A stretch of 64,000 bases of DNA, taken from NCBI GenBank assembly GCA_016432725.1, contig JACJDG010000003.1, positions 2,294,001 to 2,358,000 of the forward strand, in the 5' to 3' direction. This DNA is from Streptomyces sp. DHE7-1 (GTDB lineage Bacteria > Actinomycetota > Actinomycetes > Streptomycetales > Streptomycetaceae). Under the pieces are notes generated by a model. It worked only from the letters and a program-made list of their open reading frames with translations, was not told the DNA's origin and did not search any database. Positions within the stretch are counted from its first letter, which is position 1. Each line of letters starts with the position of its first letter. Below, piece after piece: positions 47,293-56,489 of the stretch. The position numbers and the translations under genes are program-made.

Positions 47293-48639
47293 ATGAAAAG
47301 CACTGCACTTGCCGTTGCCGTTGCCCTGCTCCTCGCGCCGCTCACCGGCTGCGGCGGCAACGCCGCGGCCGGCGCCGGCGGCTCCACCGTCACGATCACC
47401 GTCGGCTACCAGTCCAAGACCATCAACACGGTCACCGCGGGGACCCTCCTGCGCTCCCTCGGCTACTTCGAGAAGCAGCTCAACTCCCGCCACGACGGCC
47501 GCACCTACAAGGTCGACTGGCAGGACTACGCCACCGGCGCCCCCATCACCGCCCAGATGACCGCCGGGAAGATCGACATCGGCTCGATGGGCGACTTCCC
47601 GCTGCTCATCAACGCGGCCCGTGGCAAGCAGCTCGGCCGCCCCACCCGCCTGGTCTCCATCACCGGCTACAACCTCCGTGGCGGACTCAACACGATCGTC
47701 ACCGCCCCCGGCTCCAAGCTCGCCTCGCTGAAGGACCTGAAGGGCAAGAAGGTCTCCACGAGCGTGGGCTCCGCCGCCGACGGCACCCTCGTACGGGCCC
47801 TGCAGCGTGCCGGCATCGACCCGAACGGCGGCATCGAGAAGCTCAACCAGCAACCGGCCGTCGGCGCGTCGGCCCTGGCCGCGGGCAGCGCGGACGCGCT
47901 GTCTCAGTTCGTCGCCTGGCCGGGCCTGCTCGCCTACCAGGGCAAGGCGAAGGCCCTCTACGACGGTGCCCAATCGAACCTGCCCACCTTCCACGGCGTC
48001 ACCGCCCGCGAGGAATTCGCCAAGAACAGCCCGGCCGTGCTGGAGGCCTTCCTCAAGGCCCAGGCCGAGGCCACCGACTACCTCAACACCCGTCCCGTGG
48101 CCGCCGCCGAGAAGGTCGCGAAGGCCACCGGCCTGCCCGCCGAGGTCGTCTACCTCTACAACGGCGCCCACGGCATCTCCACCTTCGACCCGGCGATCAA
48201 GCCACAGCTCGTCTCCGCGCTCAAGCAGGACGTGTCGGTCCTGAAGGCGGCGAAGCTGACCGGTGATGTGGACGTGGACGCCTTCGTCGACGACCGGTAC
48301 GTGAAGAAGGCTCTCGGCACGTCGTACGACAAGCACCTCGCCGCCACTCCCCCGGCGGCCGCGAGCGAGGCATGGCCGAAGGGCACCGAGGAGACCAAGG
48401 CGTTCAAGTCCCCCGCGGAGCTCCTGACCCACGTGGCCGCCCACCGGGACGGCATCCGCGCCGCCTACGTTCCCGACGCCACCACCGGCACCTTGTGGTT
48501 CGCCGACAAGGCAGTGTGGGTGGCCGACAGCGGGAAGCTCCTGCCGTTCGTCGCCCCGGCGACCGCGCACGCGTATGTCTCCACGCACGGCGGTGCCCAT
48601 GTCATCACCTACGCCCAAGCGCTGGGGCGTGCCGCATGA
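47293..48639 (+). CDS. ABC substrate-binding lipoprotein with NosL-like C-terminal domain
   Basis: 448 residues, ATG 47293, about 100 longer than usual. Lipobox LTGC. Residues 30-330 are SsuA/TauA-class: VGYQSKTINTVTAGTLLRSL, GAPITAQMTAGKIDIGSMGD, SALAAGSADALSQF. After a linker, residues about 370-448 (TLWFADKAVWVADSGKLLPF, then ATAHAYVSTHGGAHVITYAQ) look like NosL, a copper-chaperone-type lipoprotein domain, but without its Cys-x-Met metal motif. Overlaps the permease start by ATGA. Ligand unknown, expected to be an organosulfur compound. Confidence 0.8.
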   Translation: MKSTALAVAVALLLAPLTGCGGNAAAGAGGSTVTITVGYQSKTINTVTAGTLLRSLGYFEKQLNSRHDGRTYKVDWQDYATGAPITAQMTAGKIDIGSMGDFPLLINAARGKQLGRPTRLVSITGYNLRGGLNTIVTAPGSKLASLKDLKGKKVSTSVGSAADGTLVRALQRAGIDPNGGIEKLNQQPAVGASALAAGSADALSQFVAWPGLLAYQGKAKALYDGAQSNLPTFHGVTAREEFAKNSPAVLEAFLKAQAEATDYLNTRPVAAAEKVAKATGLPAEVVYLYNGAHGISTFDPAIKPQLVSALKQDVSVLKAAKLTGDVDVDAFVDDRYVKKALGTSYDKHLAATPPAAASEAWPKGTEETKAFKSPAELLTHVAAHRDGIRAAYVPDATTGTLWFADKAVWVADSGKLLPFVAPATAHAYVSTHGGAHVITYAQALGRAA

Positions 48640-49568
48640 GCCGGCCCGCGCCGCGAGCGGGGCGCTACCGGCAGCCACTCCCGCCCATCGGCCGGTATGC
48701 GCTGCGGGTGGCTGCCGTCGCGGCCGCCCTCGGCCTCTGGCAGCTGCTGACCAGCCTGGACGTCGACCTGTGGCTGCGCTTCTCGCAGTTCCCCACAGTC
48801 ATCGACGTGGCCCGCGCCTTCGCCGACCGCCTCTCCGGGGCGGACTACTGGACGGACCTCACGGACAGCCTGACCCGCATCGTCACCGGCTTCCTGCTGG
48901 CGGCGGTGCTGGGCGTGGCGGGCGGCGTGCTCGTGGCCCGCTCCCGGCTCGCCGAGGACCTGTTGGGTCCCCTGCTGGAAGTGGTCCGTCCGATCCCGGC
49001 GATCGCCCTGGTGCCCGTCGCGATCCTCCTCTTCCCCTCCAACGAACAGGGCATCGTCTTCATCACGTTCACCGCAGCCTTCTTCCCGGTCCTGGTCTCC
49101 ACCCGGCACGCCGTCCGGGCGCTGACCCCCGTGTGGGAGGAGGCCGTGCTCACGATGGGCGGCGGCCGGTGGCGCATCCTCGGCTCGGTCGTCCTGCCGG
49201 GCGCGTTGCCCGGCATCTTCGGCGGTCTGTCGGTCGGCATCGGCGTCTCGTGGATCTGCGTGATCTCCGCCGAGATGATCTCCGGTCAGTACGGCGTCGG
49301 CTACCGCACCTGGCAGGACTACACGATCGTCAACTACCCCGGTGTGTTCGTCGGCATGGTCACGATCGGCGTCCTCGGCTGGCTCACCTCCACGACCGTC
49401 GAGCTGTTGGGCCGACGCCTGACGCGCTGGCTGCCCCGCACGTCGTTCGTCCCCGGTACCCGGCCGACGGCGCCGCGCAGGCTCGCGCACGCCCGGCCGG
49501 CTTCCGCCCCCGTCCGCACCGACCAGCCCTCCGACACCGAGGAGGCACGCGATGAGCACCTCGTCTGA
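48636..49568 (+). CDS. ABC transporter permease, SsuC/TauC class
   Basis: 310 residues, six helices; ATG 48636 overlaps the previous stop. The EAA loop is EEAVLTMGGGRWRILGSVVL, then PGALPGIFGGLSVGIGVSWI. C-terminal tail of about 45 residues is Pro/Arg-rich and cytoplasmic. The ATPase gene starts inside its last codons (17-base overlap). Confidence 0.9.
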   Translation: MSRPAPRAGRYRQPLPPIGRYALRVAAVAAALGLWQLLTSLDVDLWLRFSQFPTVIDVARAFADRLSGADYWTDLTDSLTRIVTGFLLAAVLGVAGGVLVARSRLAEDLLGPLLEVVRPIPAIALVPVAILLFPSNEQGIVFITFTAAFFPVLVSTRHAVRALTPVWEEAVLTMGGGRWRILGSVVLPGALPGIFGGLSVGIGVSWICVISAEMISGQYGVGYRTWQDYTIVNYPGVFVGMVTIGVLGWLTSTTVELLGRRLTRWLPRTSFVPGTRPTAPRRLAHARPASAPVRTDQPSDTEEARDEHLV

Positions 49569-50346
49569 CACCGGGCCCGGCCTCCGTACGGTGGACCAGG
49601 CGCTGTCGTCCGTACGCGGCACCCGGCTCGCCCTCCACGCTGCCACGCTCGGCCGCCCCGACGCGCCTGTTCTGGCCGACGTCGAGCTGGACATCGCGCG
49701 GGGCGAGATCCTCACCGTCGTCGGACCCTCCGGCTGCGGCAAGTCGACGCTGCTGCGCAGCCTGGCGGGCCTGCTGCCTCCGCTGGCCGGAGGGATCGGT
49801 CAGGACGGACGCCCCCTCGCCGGACCCTCGGCCGAACGCGCCCTGATCTTCCAGGAGGACGCCCTCCTGCCCTGGCGCTCCCTGCGCGCCAACGTGGAAC
49901 TCCCGCTCGCCATCCGTCGCGTCCCGCGATCCGTGCGCCGCGTTCAGGCCGAGGAGTGGCTGGCCCGCGTCGGACTCGCCGACCACGCCCGCCAGTTGCC
50001 GCACCGCGTCTCCGGCGGGCAGCGCCAGCGCGCCCAGCTGGCCCGCGCCCTGGCCGGACGCCCCCGCGCCGTCCTCATGGACGAGCCGTTCGGCGCCCTC
50101 GACGCCCAGACCCGCGCCGGCATGCAGGACCTGCTGGTGGAGGTGCTGCGGGGCACGGGCGCGACCGTCGTCTTCGTCACCCACGACGTGGACGAGGCCC
50201 TGTTCCTCGGCGACCGCGTGGCCCTGCTCGGCGCCGGCCGCCTGCTCGCCGTACGGGACGTACCTCACCCTCGCGACCGTACGGCCCTCGGTGACCCGGC
50301 CCGCGTGGCCCTGCGCCACGACGTCCTCACCTCGCTCGGCACGTGA
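49552..50346 (+). CDS. ABC transporter ATP-binding protein, SsuB/TauB class
   Basis: 264 residues, ATG 49552 with GAGGAGGCACG ahead. Complete: Walker [18 protein letters not shown]-loop LIFQEDALLPWRSL, signature VSGGQRQRAQLARAL, Walker B AVLMDEPFGALDAQTR, switch VTHDVDEALFLGD. Drives the adjoining permease and perhaps also the orphaned ssuA. Confidence 0.93.
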   Translation: MSTSSDTGPGLRTVDQALSSVRGTRLALHAATLGRPDAPVLADVELDIARGEILTVVGPSGCGKSTLLRSLAGLLPPLAGGIGQDGRPLAGPSAERALIFQEDALLPWRSLRANVELPLAIRRVPRSVRRVQAEEWLARVGLADHARQLPHRVSGGQRQRAQLARALAGRPRAVLMDEPFGALDAQTRAGMQDLLVEVLRGTGATVVFVTHDVDEALFLGDRVALLGAGRLLAVRDVPHPRDRTALGDPARVALRHDVLTSLGT

Positions 50347-50357
50347 AAGGCACCCCG

Positions 50358-53131
50358 GTGAACCCCCGCACGAACACCCCCACGGAATCCCTCCGGACCC
50401 CCGCTCTCACCGACGCCGAGGAGCTGACCTGCGACGTCCTCGTCATCGGCGGCGGCACCGCCGGCACCATGGCGGCCCTGACCGCCGCCGAGCACGGCGC
50501 AAACGTCCTCCTCCTGGAGAAGGCGCACGTCCGCCACTCCGGCGCCCTCGCCATGGGCATGGACGGCGTCAACAACGCGGTCGTCCCCGGCCGCGCCGAA
50601 CCCGACGACTACGTCGCCGAGATCACCCGCGCCAACGACGGCATCGTCGACCAGTCCACCGTCCGCCAGACCGCCACCCGCGGCTTCGCCATGGTGCAGC
50701 GGCTGGAGTCGTACGGCGTGAAGTTCGAGAAGGACGAGCACGGCGAGTACGCGGTCCGCCAGGTCCACCGCTCCGGCTCCTACGTGCTGCCGATGCCGGA
50801 GGGCAAGGACGTCAAGAAGGTCCTGTACCGGCAGCTGCGGCGGCGCGAGATGCGCGAGCGGATCCGCATCGAGAACCGGGTGATGCCGGTGCGGGTGCTG
50901 ACGGCGGGCGAGGGCGAGGACCGGCGGGCGGTGGGGGCGGTCGGCTTCAATACCCGCACCGGCGCGTTCGTGGTGGTGCGCGCCGGCGCCGTGATCCTGG
51001 CGACCGGCGCCTGCGGCCGACTCGGGCTGCCCGCCTCCGGCTACCTCTACGGCACCTACGAGAACCCGACCAACGCGGGCGACGGCTACGCCATGGCCTA
51101 CCACGCGGGCGCCGAACTCACCGGCATCGAGTGCTTCCAGATCAATCCGCTGATCAAGGACTACAACGGCCCCGCCTGCGCCTACGTCGCCAACCCCTTC
51201 GGCGGCTACCAGGTCAACCGGCACGGCGAACGCTTCGTCGACTCCGACTACTGGTCGGGCCAGATGATGGCCGAGTTCGCGGCGGAAGTCGCGAGCGACC
51301 GGGGCCCGGTCTACCTCAAGCTGAGCCACCTTCCGGAGGAGTCGCTCTCGGCCCTGGAGTCGATCCTGCACTCGACCGAGCGCCCGACGCGCGGCACGTT
51401 CCACTCGGGCCGCGGACACGACTACCGCACCCACGACATCGAGATGCACATCTCCGAGATCGGCCTGTGCGGCGGCCACTCGGCGTCCGGCGTACGCGTC
51501 GACGACCACGCCCGTACGACCGTCCCGCGCCTATACGCCGCGGGCGACCTGGCCTGTGTGCCGCACAACTACATGATCGGCGCGTTCGTCTTCGGGGACC
51601 TGGCCGGGGCGGACGCGTCCCGGTACGAGGCCTACGAGGGCGAGTTGCCGCAGGACCAGCTGCGCAAGGCGCACGAGCTGATCTACCGCCCGTTGCGCAA
51701 CCCGGAGGGCCCGCCGCAGCCCCAGGTCGAGTACAAGCTGCGCCGCTTCGTCAACGACTACGTGGCCCCGCCGAAGTCCGGAGCCCGTCTCTCCCTGGCC
51801 CTGGAAGCCTTCGAGCGGATGCGGGGCGATATCGCGGCGATGGGTGCCCGGACCCCGCACGAACTCATGCGCTGCGCCGAGGTCACCTTCATCCGTGACT
51901 GCGCGGAGATGGCCGCACGTGCCTCGCTGGCCCGCACCGAGTCCCGCTGGGGCCTCTACCACGACCGCACCGACCACCCGCGCCGCGACGACGCGTCCTG
52001 GTTCCACCACCTCGATCTGTACAAGTCCCCCTCTGGTGCCATGGAGTTCACGGCCCGTCCCGTGGCTGCCTACCTGGTCCCGGTCGACGGCTTCGCCCCG
52101 GCCGGCGGCCGCTCCCGGCACATCGGCGAGGTCCACCCGGAGCCTGTGGCGACGGCAGGGGCCCGGGAGGCGGCACCGGTGGCACTGCGGCGGGAACCCA
52201 CCGCGGCAGGAACAGCGGCCCACCCCGGGCAGACGCGGACGCGCAGGCCACACCTCGCCTGCTCGAACTCATCGCCCTCGCAGAAGACGAGCCTGATCTC
52301 TCCGTGCTCGCCGAGTACTTGACGGACCCCGAGCCCAGCGTGCGCCGGACGGCCGTCACGTTCCTGACGGAGACCGTGCCGCCGGGCACCGGACCGGCAC
52401 TGGCCTCGGCGCTCACCGATCCCGACGCCGGTGTCCGCGCCGCCGCAGTCGCCTCACTGCGCGAACTGGTCGAGACGCTGCCGCCGGAACCGGCGCTGCG
52501 CGACGGTCTCGCGGCCGCCCTGTCCGAGGCCGACGCCGCCGTCCGTGCCGCCGCACTGGACGTGCTGCGTGCCCTGCGCCTCGGTGACGCCGAGTTGTTC
52601 GCGCACTCCCTGTCGGATTCCGACATCGCCGTACGCATCGCGGCCGTGCGCGCGCTGGTGTCGGTCGACGCCTCCGCAGAGGTGGCCCGCGCGGCGGCCG
52701 TCGATCCGTCCCGCGAGGTCCGCGTCACGATCGCCAAGGCCCTGGCCACCATGGACACAGGCTCGGCCATGGCTCGCTCGGCCCTCGCCGCGCTCATCGA
52801 CGATCCCGACGCCCTGGTGCGGGGGGCCGCCTACGAGGCTCTCGGCACGACGGGCTGCCCGCCAGGCCTGGCCGCACGCGCCGAGGCGGCCCTGTCGGAC
52901 CGGGCCTGGCAGGTCCGGGCCGGCGCCGCCACCGCTCTGTCCGTCGCGGACTCCGACCTGGCCGTGCCGGCCCTCGCCAAGGCCCTCACCGACCTGAACG
53001 CCGACGTCCGCAAGGCCGCCGTACTGGCCCTCACCCGGCACCGTGCCGTCGAGGACGCCCGAGCCGCCCTGGCCACCGCGACGACGGACTCGGACGCGGA
53101 TGTCAGGGCCTACGCGGCGCGGGCGCTGTGA
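50358..53131 (+). CDS. AprA-like flavoprotein fused to HEAT repeats (one frameshift)
   Basis: N-terminal 620 residues belong to the fumarate reductase/AprA flavoprotein class: FAD motif CDVLVIGGGTAGTMAALTAA, then VRHSGALAMGMDGVNNAVVP (as in AprA RSGAVAQGL), ASGYLYGTYENPTNAGDGYA, and PRLYAAGDLACVPHNYMIGA. Near 52230 one G is missing in CCCCGGGCAGAC; the next frame continues without a start codon as RLLELIALAEDEPDLSVLAE and then eight or so HEAT repeats (PSVRRTAVTFLTE, AAVRAAALDVLRAL, ...) to 53131. Restored length about 924 residues. GTG 50358 has GAAAGG seven bases ahead; the GTG at 50343 overlaps the previous stop without one. Could be two separate genes if the frameshift is real. Confidence 0.75.
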
Positions 53132-53176
53132 CCGCGACCCGCCGTGCGGCCACGGGGCGCCCCGTATTCTGCAGGA

Positions 53177-53727
53177 GGCCTGCTCGGCGAGGGCGGACGC
53201 GGCGCGTGCGACCACGGTGAGCTCGCCGTACACGGTCAGCGCGTACGGATCGTGCGGCGGGCTGTCCGGCCAGGGCTGAGGCGAGAAGGGCCGCCAGGGT
53301 GACCTCATGCCCCTTCCGTGCTCGCGAAGCTCGGCCAGCAGTCCCTCTGCCACGCCAAGACAGAACTGGACGGAGACCAGACGCGCGGTCGGCGCGGCCA
53401 GAGAGGCGAAGGGGGACGGGACACCCTCGTCCGGCGAGAGGGAGCCGAGCACATCGTCGGCCGCCACCGGCACGGAATCGAACTCCACGCCGCCACCGGC
53501 CGCCAGCCGCTGGCCGAGGGCGTCCCCGCTGCTGCCGCTCACCACGCCCGAGCGGGCGGGGTCGACCAGGACGGCCAACGGCTCACCGGTGCCGTACTTG
53601 GCGGCTCGAACCACCAGCCGGTCGGCGACTCCGACTCCGGTGGCATACCGCTGGTAGCCGTTGAGCAGACAGCCGCCCGACGTGGGGGCAGGATGAGTGG
53701 TGGTTTCGCGTTCGGCGTCGCGTTCAC
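53177..53727 (-). pseudogene. SfnB/DszC-like acyl-CoA dehydrogenase-type monooxygenase, internal fragment
   Basis: GTG 53727 overlaps the ssuD stop and begins [13 protein letters not shown], then the sequence jumps to mid-protein: GGCLLNGYQRYATGVGVADR, VEFDSVPVAADDVLG, ARLVSVQFCLGVAEGLLAE and YALTVYGELTVVARAASALA. The first about 150 residues of the flavin domain and the C-terminal helices are gone, so it cannot work. Family members oxidise sulfones or thiophenes with FMNH2. Confidence 0.75.
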
Positions 53728-54928
53728 ATGGGTCGTCGCGCGCTCCCGGCGCCGGCGAAGGGGACCTGGGCGGCGGGGGCCACCTGCTGCCCGTACGGAT
53801 GCCGCCACAGACCCTGCGCCTGAAGCTTCGGCAGCACGCCCTCGCCGAACCAGTACGCCTCCTCCAGATGCGGATACCCGGAGAAGATGAACTCCTCGAT
53901 CCCCAAGGCGGCGTACTCCTTGATCCGCTCCGCAACCTCGGTGTGGCTGCCGACCAGGGCGGTCCCCGCCCCGCCCCGCACCAGCCCGATACCCGCCCAC
54001 AGGTTGGGATGGATCTCCAGCCCGGTGGAGGTGCCCCCGCGCGAGCGAAGCCGAGCGTGGGGGTGGCTCCCGCCCCCGTGCAGGGCCAGCATCCGCTGCT
54101 GTCCCTCCGACTCACTTCGGGCAAGCCCGGCCTGGACCTGCCGCACGGTCTCCGCGTCGAAGCCCGCCAGCAGCCGCTCCGCCTCGGCCCAGGCCTGCTC
54201 GGAGGTGTCGCGGGTGATGACGTGCAACCGGATTCCGAAGCGGACGCCGCGCCCCTCCTGCGCGGCCAGCCCCCGGATCCAGGCGATCTTCTGCGCGACG
54301 GCGGCGGGTGGCTCACCCCAGGTGAGGTAGACGTCGACATGCCTGGCGGCGACTTCTCCGGCGACCGGCGAGGAGCCCCGAAGTACACCTCGGGGATCGG
54401 ATCGGGCACCCGGGCAAGTTTCGCTTCCTCGACCTGGAGGTGCTCGCCGGACAGGTCGACGGCCTTGCCGTCCCACAACCCCCGGACGATTTCCAGGAAT
54501 TCGCCGGTACGGCGATATCGCGCGTCCTTGTCCAGGAAGTCCCCGTAGGCCCGCTGTTCGTGGCTCTCGCCGCCGGTGACGACGTTGAGCAGGAGCCGTC
54601 CGCCGGTCTGCCGCTGGAAGGTGGAGGCCATCTGCGCGGCGAGCGTCGGCGAGACGAGGCCGGGGCGGAAGGCGACGAGGAACTTCAGGCGTTCGGTGTT
54701 CTGGCTGACCATCGCCGTGGTCAGCCACGCGTCCTCGCACCACGCGCCGGTCGGCGTGAGCGCGCCGACGAAGCCTAGGTCCTCGGCGGCGCGGGCGATC
54801 TGGCTCAGGTAGGCGACCGTCGGCGGCCGGTCGCGCCCGGTCTCCGTGGCGGGGGTGCCGTGGCCGCCGCCGACGACGTGGCGGCTGTCGCCGTTGGTGG
54901 GCAGGAACCAGTGGAAGGTGAGGGACAC
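53724..54928 (-). CDS. ssuD: FMNH2-dependent alkanesulfonate monooxygenase (frameshifted, repeat insertion)
   Basis: Splits alkanesulfonates to aldehyde and sulfite. About 401 residues. N-terminus [20 protein letters not shown] is diagnostic of SsuD, with [15 protein letters not shown] active-site region [20 protein letters not shown] and [20 protein letters not shown]. One base is missing near 54365 in [21 protein letters not shown] streptomycete palindromic repeat adds about 14 residues at 54031-54072 before [22 protein letters not shown] 54928. Symbol by strong family match. Confidence 0.9.
54031..54072. repeat. Streptomyces REP-like palindromic element inside ssuD
   Basis: GTGCCCCCGCGCGAGCGAAG followed by CCGAGCGTGGGGGTGGC resembles the small dispersed hairpin element common between Streptomyces genes (CCCCCGC...GTGGGGG arms around GCGAGCGAAGCCGAG). 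Here it lies in coding sequence and keeps the frame. Copy elsewhere in the window not found. Confidence 0.6.
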
Positions 54929-54961
54929 GTGGGAGCTCCGATCGGTGTTCGTCAGCGTTCG

Positions 54962-55630
54962 TCACAGGAGGCCGTGCCGGAGCGGCTTGGTGCCGCCCAG
55001 CACGCAACGGCCGATGCGCTGGACCTTCCAGCGGGCCGGGTCGTGCAGCGTGTCGGTGCGCGCGTCGCGCCAATGGCGGTGCAGGCCCCGGGAGTCGAGT
55101 GCCGAGCGGGTGCCGGAGACCTCGAAAAGGGCGCTGGCGGCCTCCAGGGTTGCCGCGGCCGCCGTCACATTCGCGGTGGCCACCGCGATCGAGGCCGCGG
55201 CGGCCGAGTCGTCGGTCAGGTCGGCGCGGACGTCGTCGACCGCGGGCCGCCTCGCGAAGCAGCGCTTGGGCGGCCCGTTCTCCGATTGCCGCTTCGCCGA
55301 ACCGCTGGATCACCAGCGGATCCTCCGCGGTGAACGCGTGCCCTCGGCGGCGCTCTCGGATCAGGGGCGGCTCTTCGTACGGACGAACTCCACCGCCTCG
55401 GCCAGCGCCCCGGAGGCGATCCCCGTGTCGATGGCCGCGCACAGCAACTGGACTACCGCCCGTGGAGTTGGAGGCCTTGGAAGGTGGTGGTACGGCACGA
55501 CGCGGTCGGCGGGCACGGGCACCGAATCCAGGCGCCACGGCCGTGAGGCCGGGCGCGTCACTCGGGACGTACGCCATGTGCAGGGTGTCGTCCTCTCGGC
55601 GTGATCGGCGATGACGTGCGCGACGCTCAT
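54962..55630 (-). pseudogene. SfnB/DszC-like monooxygenase remnant, multiply broken
   Basis: ATG 55630 overlaps the FMN reductase stop, then after about 12 codons the sequence is already at mid-protein ([16 protein letters not shown]). Pieces in alternating frames follow: [59 protein letters not shown], and the C-terminus [20 protein letters not shown]. The N-terminal 150 residues and a short mid piece are missing and at least four frame changes are needed. Non-functional. Confidence 0.75.
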
Positions 55631-56184
55631 CCGGCGGCCGCCAGCAGCGGCGTCCGCCCGCCCAGCGCGGCCGAGAACTGGTCCGTGACCTGCGCCAAAG
55701 CCTCGGCCGACCCCGGCGCGACGGTCAGCGTGCCGTCCTCGCCCACCGTGATGTCCTTGTCGAGCGTGAACCAGCCCGGCGTGATGTGCGCAGGGCCCAT
55801 GGAGGCCAGCACCGGGCGCAGGGCGTAGTCGATGGCCAGCACGTGGGCGGTGGAGCCGCCGGTGGCCAGCGGCAGGACCGTCTTGCCCGCCAGGGCGTAC
55901 TGCGGGAGCAGGTCGAGCAGGGACTTCAGCAGTCCGGAGTAGGCGGCCTTGTAGACGGGGGTACCGATCACCACGCCGTCCGCCTGCTCGACCAGGGCGG
56001 TGGCCCGGACGATCGCCGGGTGAGCGAAGTCGGCCCCGAGAAGCGCCTCGGCAGGCAGGGTGCGCACGTCCAGCGCGATCACCTCGTGTCCCTGCGCGAT
56101 GAGCCGTTCGTCCAGGTGGCGCAGCAGCCGAGCGGTGCGGGAGGTGGCGGAGGGGCTTCCGGAGACGGACAGGACAGTGGCCAT
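55627..56184 (-). CDS. ssuE: NAD(P)H-dependent FMN reductase, SsuE/MsuE type
   Basis: Supplies FMNH2 to the surrounding monooxygenases. 185 residues, flavodoxin-like: [20 protein letters not shown] at the N-terminus (phosphate loop), [20 protein letters not shown], and [20 protein letters not shown]. The KAAYSG stretch and [10 protein letters not shown] match the SsuE group. ATG 56184 follows AAAGGTCCTTTCC with AAAGG near. Symbol by family and context. Confidence 0.88.
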   Translation of the reverse strand: MATVLSVSGSPSATSRTARLLRHLDERLIAQGHEVIALDVRTLPAEALLGADFAHPAIVRATALVEQADGVVIGTPVYKAAYSGLLKSLLDLLPQYALAGKTVLPLATGGSTAHVLAIDYALRPVLASMGPAHITPGWFTLDKDITVGEDGTLTVAPGSAEALAQVTDQFSAALGGRTPLLAAAG

Positions 56185-56274
56185 GGAAAGGACCTTTCGG
56201 TTCGTCGTTTCGTGTGCGGGCCGCGGTCAGGCGTGGGCGGCGGCGGGCTCGGACGCGGCTTCCTCTGCCCCCGG

Positions 56275-56489
56275 TCAGCGCACCAGGGGCAGCACCCGCT
56301 TGCCGAAGTACTCGCCCTCCTGCAGGTAGCGCAGGCAGCCGAGAAGGAAGAGGTCGACGCCGAGCCGCTTGTAGGCGACGATCCTCCCCAGCCTTCGGCG
56401 CCGGGACCCCACGGCGATCTGCTCAGGGGTGCCGATCAGACCTGTGTGGAAGCCGTCGCGTGCAGCCGGCCAGCGGGATTCTCGAACAT
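56275..56489 (-). pseudogene. Luciferase-like monooxygenase with internal deletion
   Basis: ATG 56489 overlaps the previous stop (TGATG) and reads MFENPAGRLHATASTQV, then the sequence jumps to the C-terminal end of a luciferase-like protein: LIGTPEQIA, YKRLGVDLFLLGCLRYLQEG and EYFGKRVLPLVR. More than 250 residues of the TIM barrel are missing. The same pattern (kept start, lost middle) occurs at 45541, 53700 and 55590. Confidence 0.65.
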
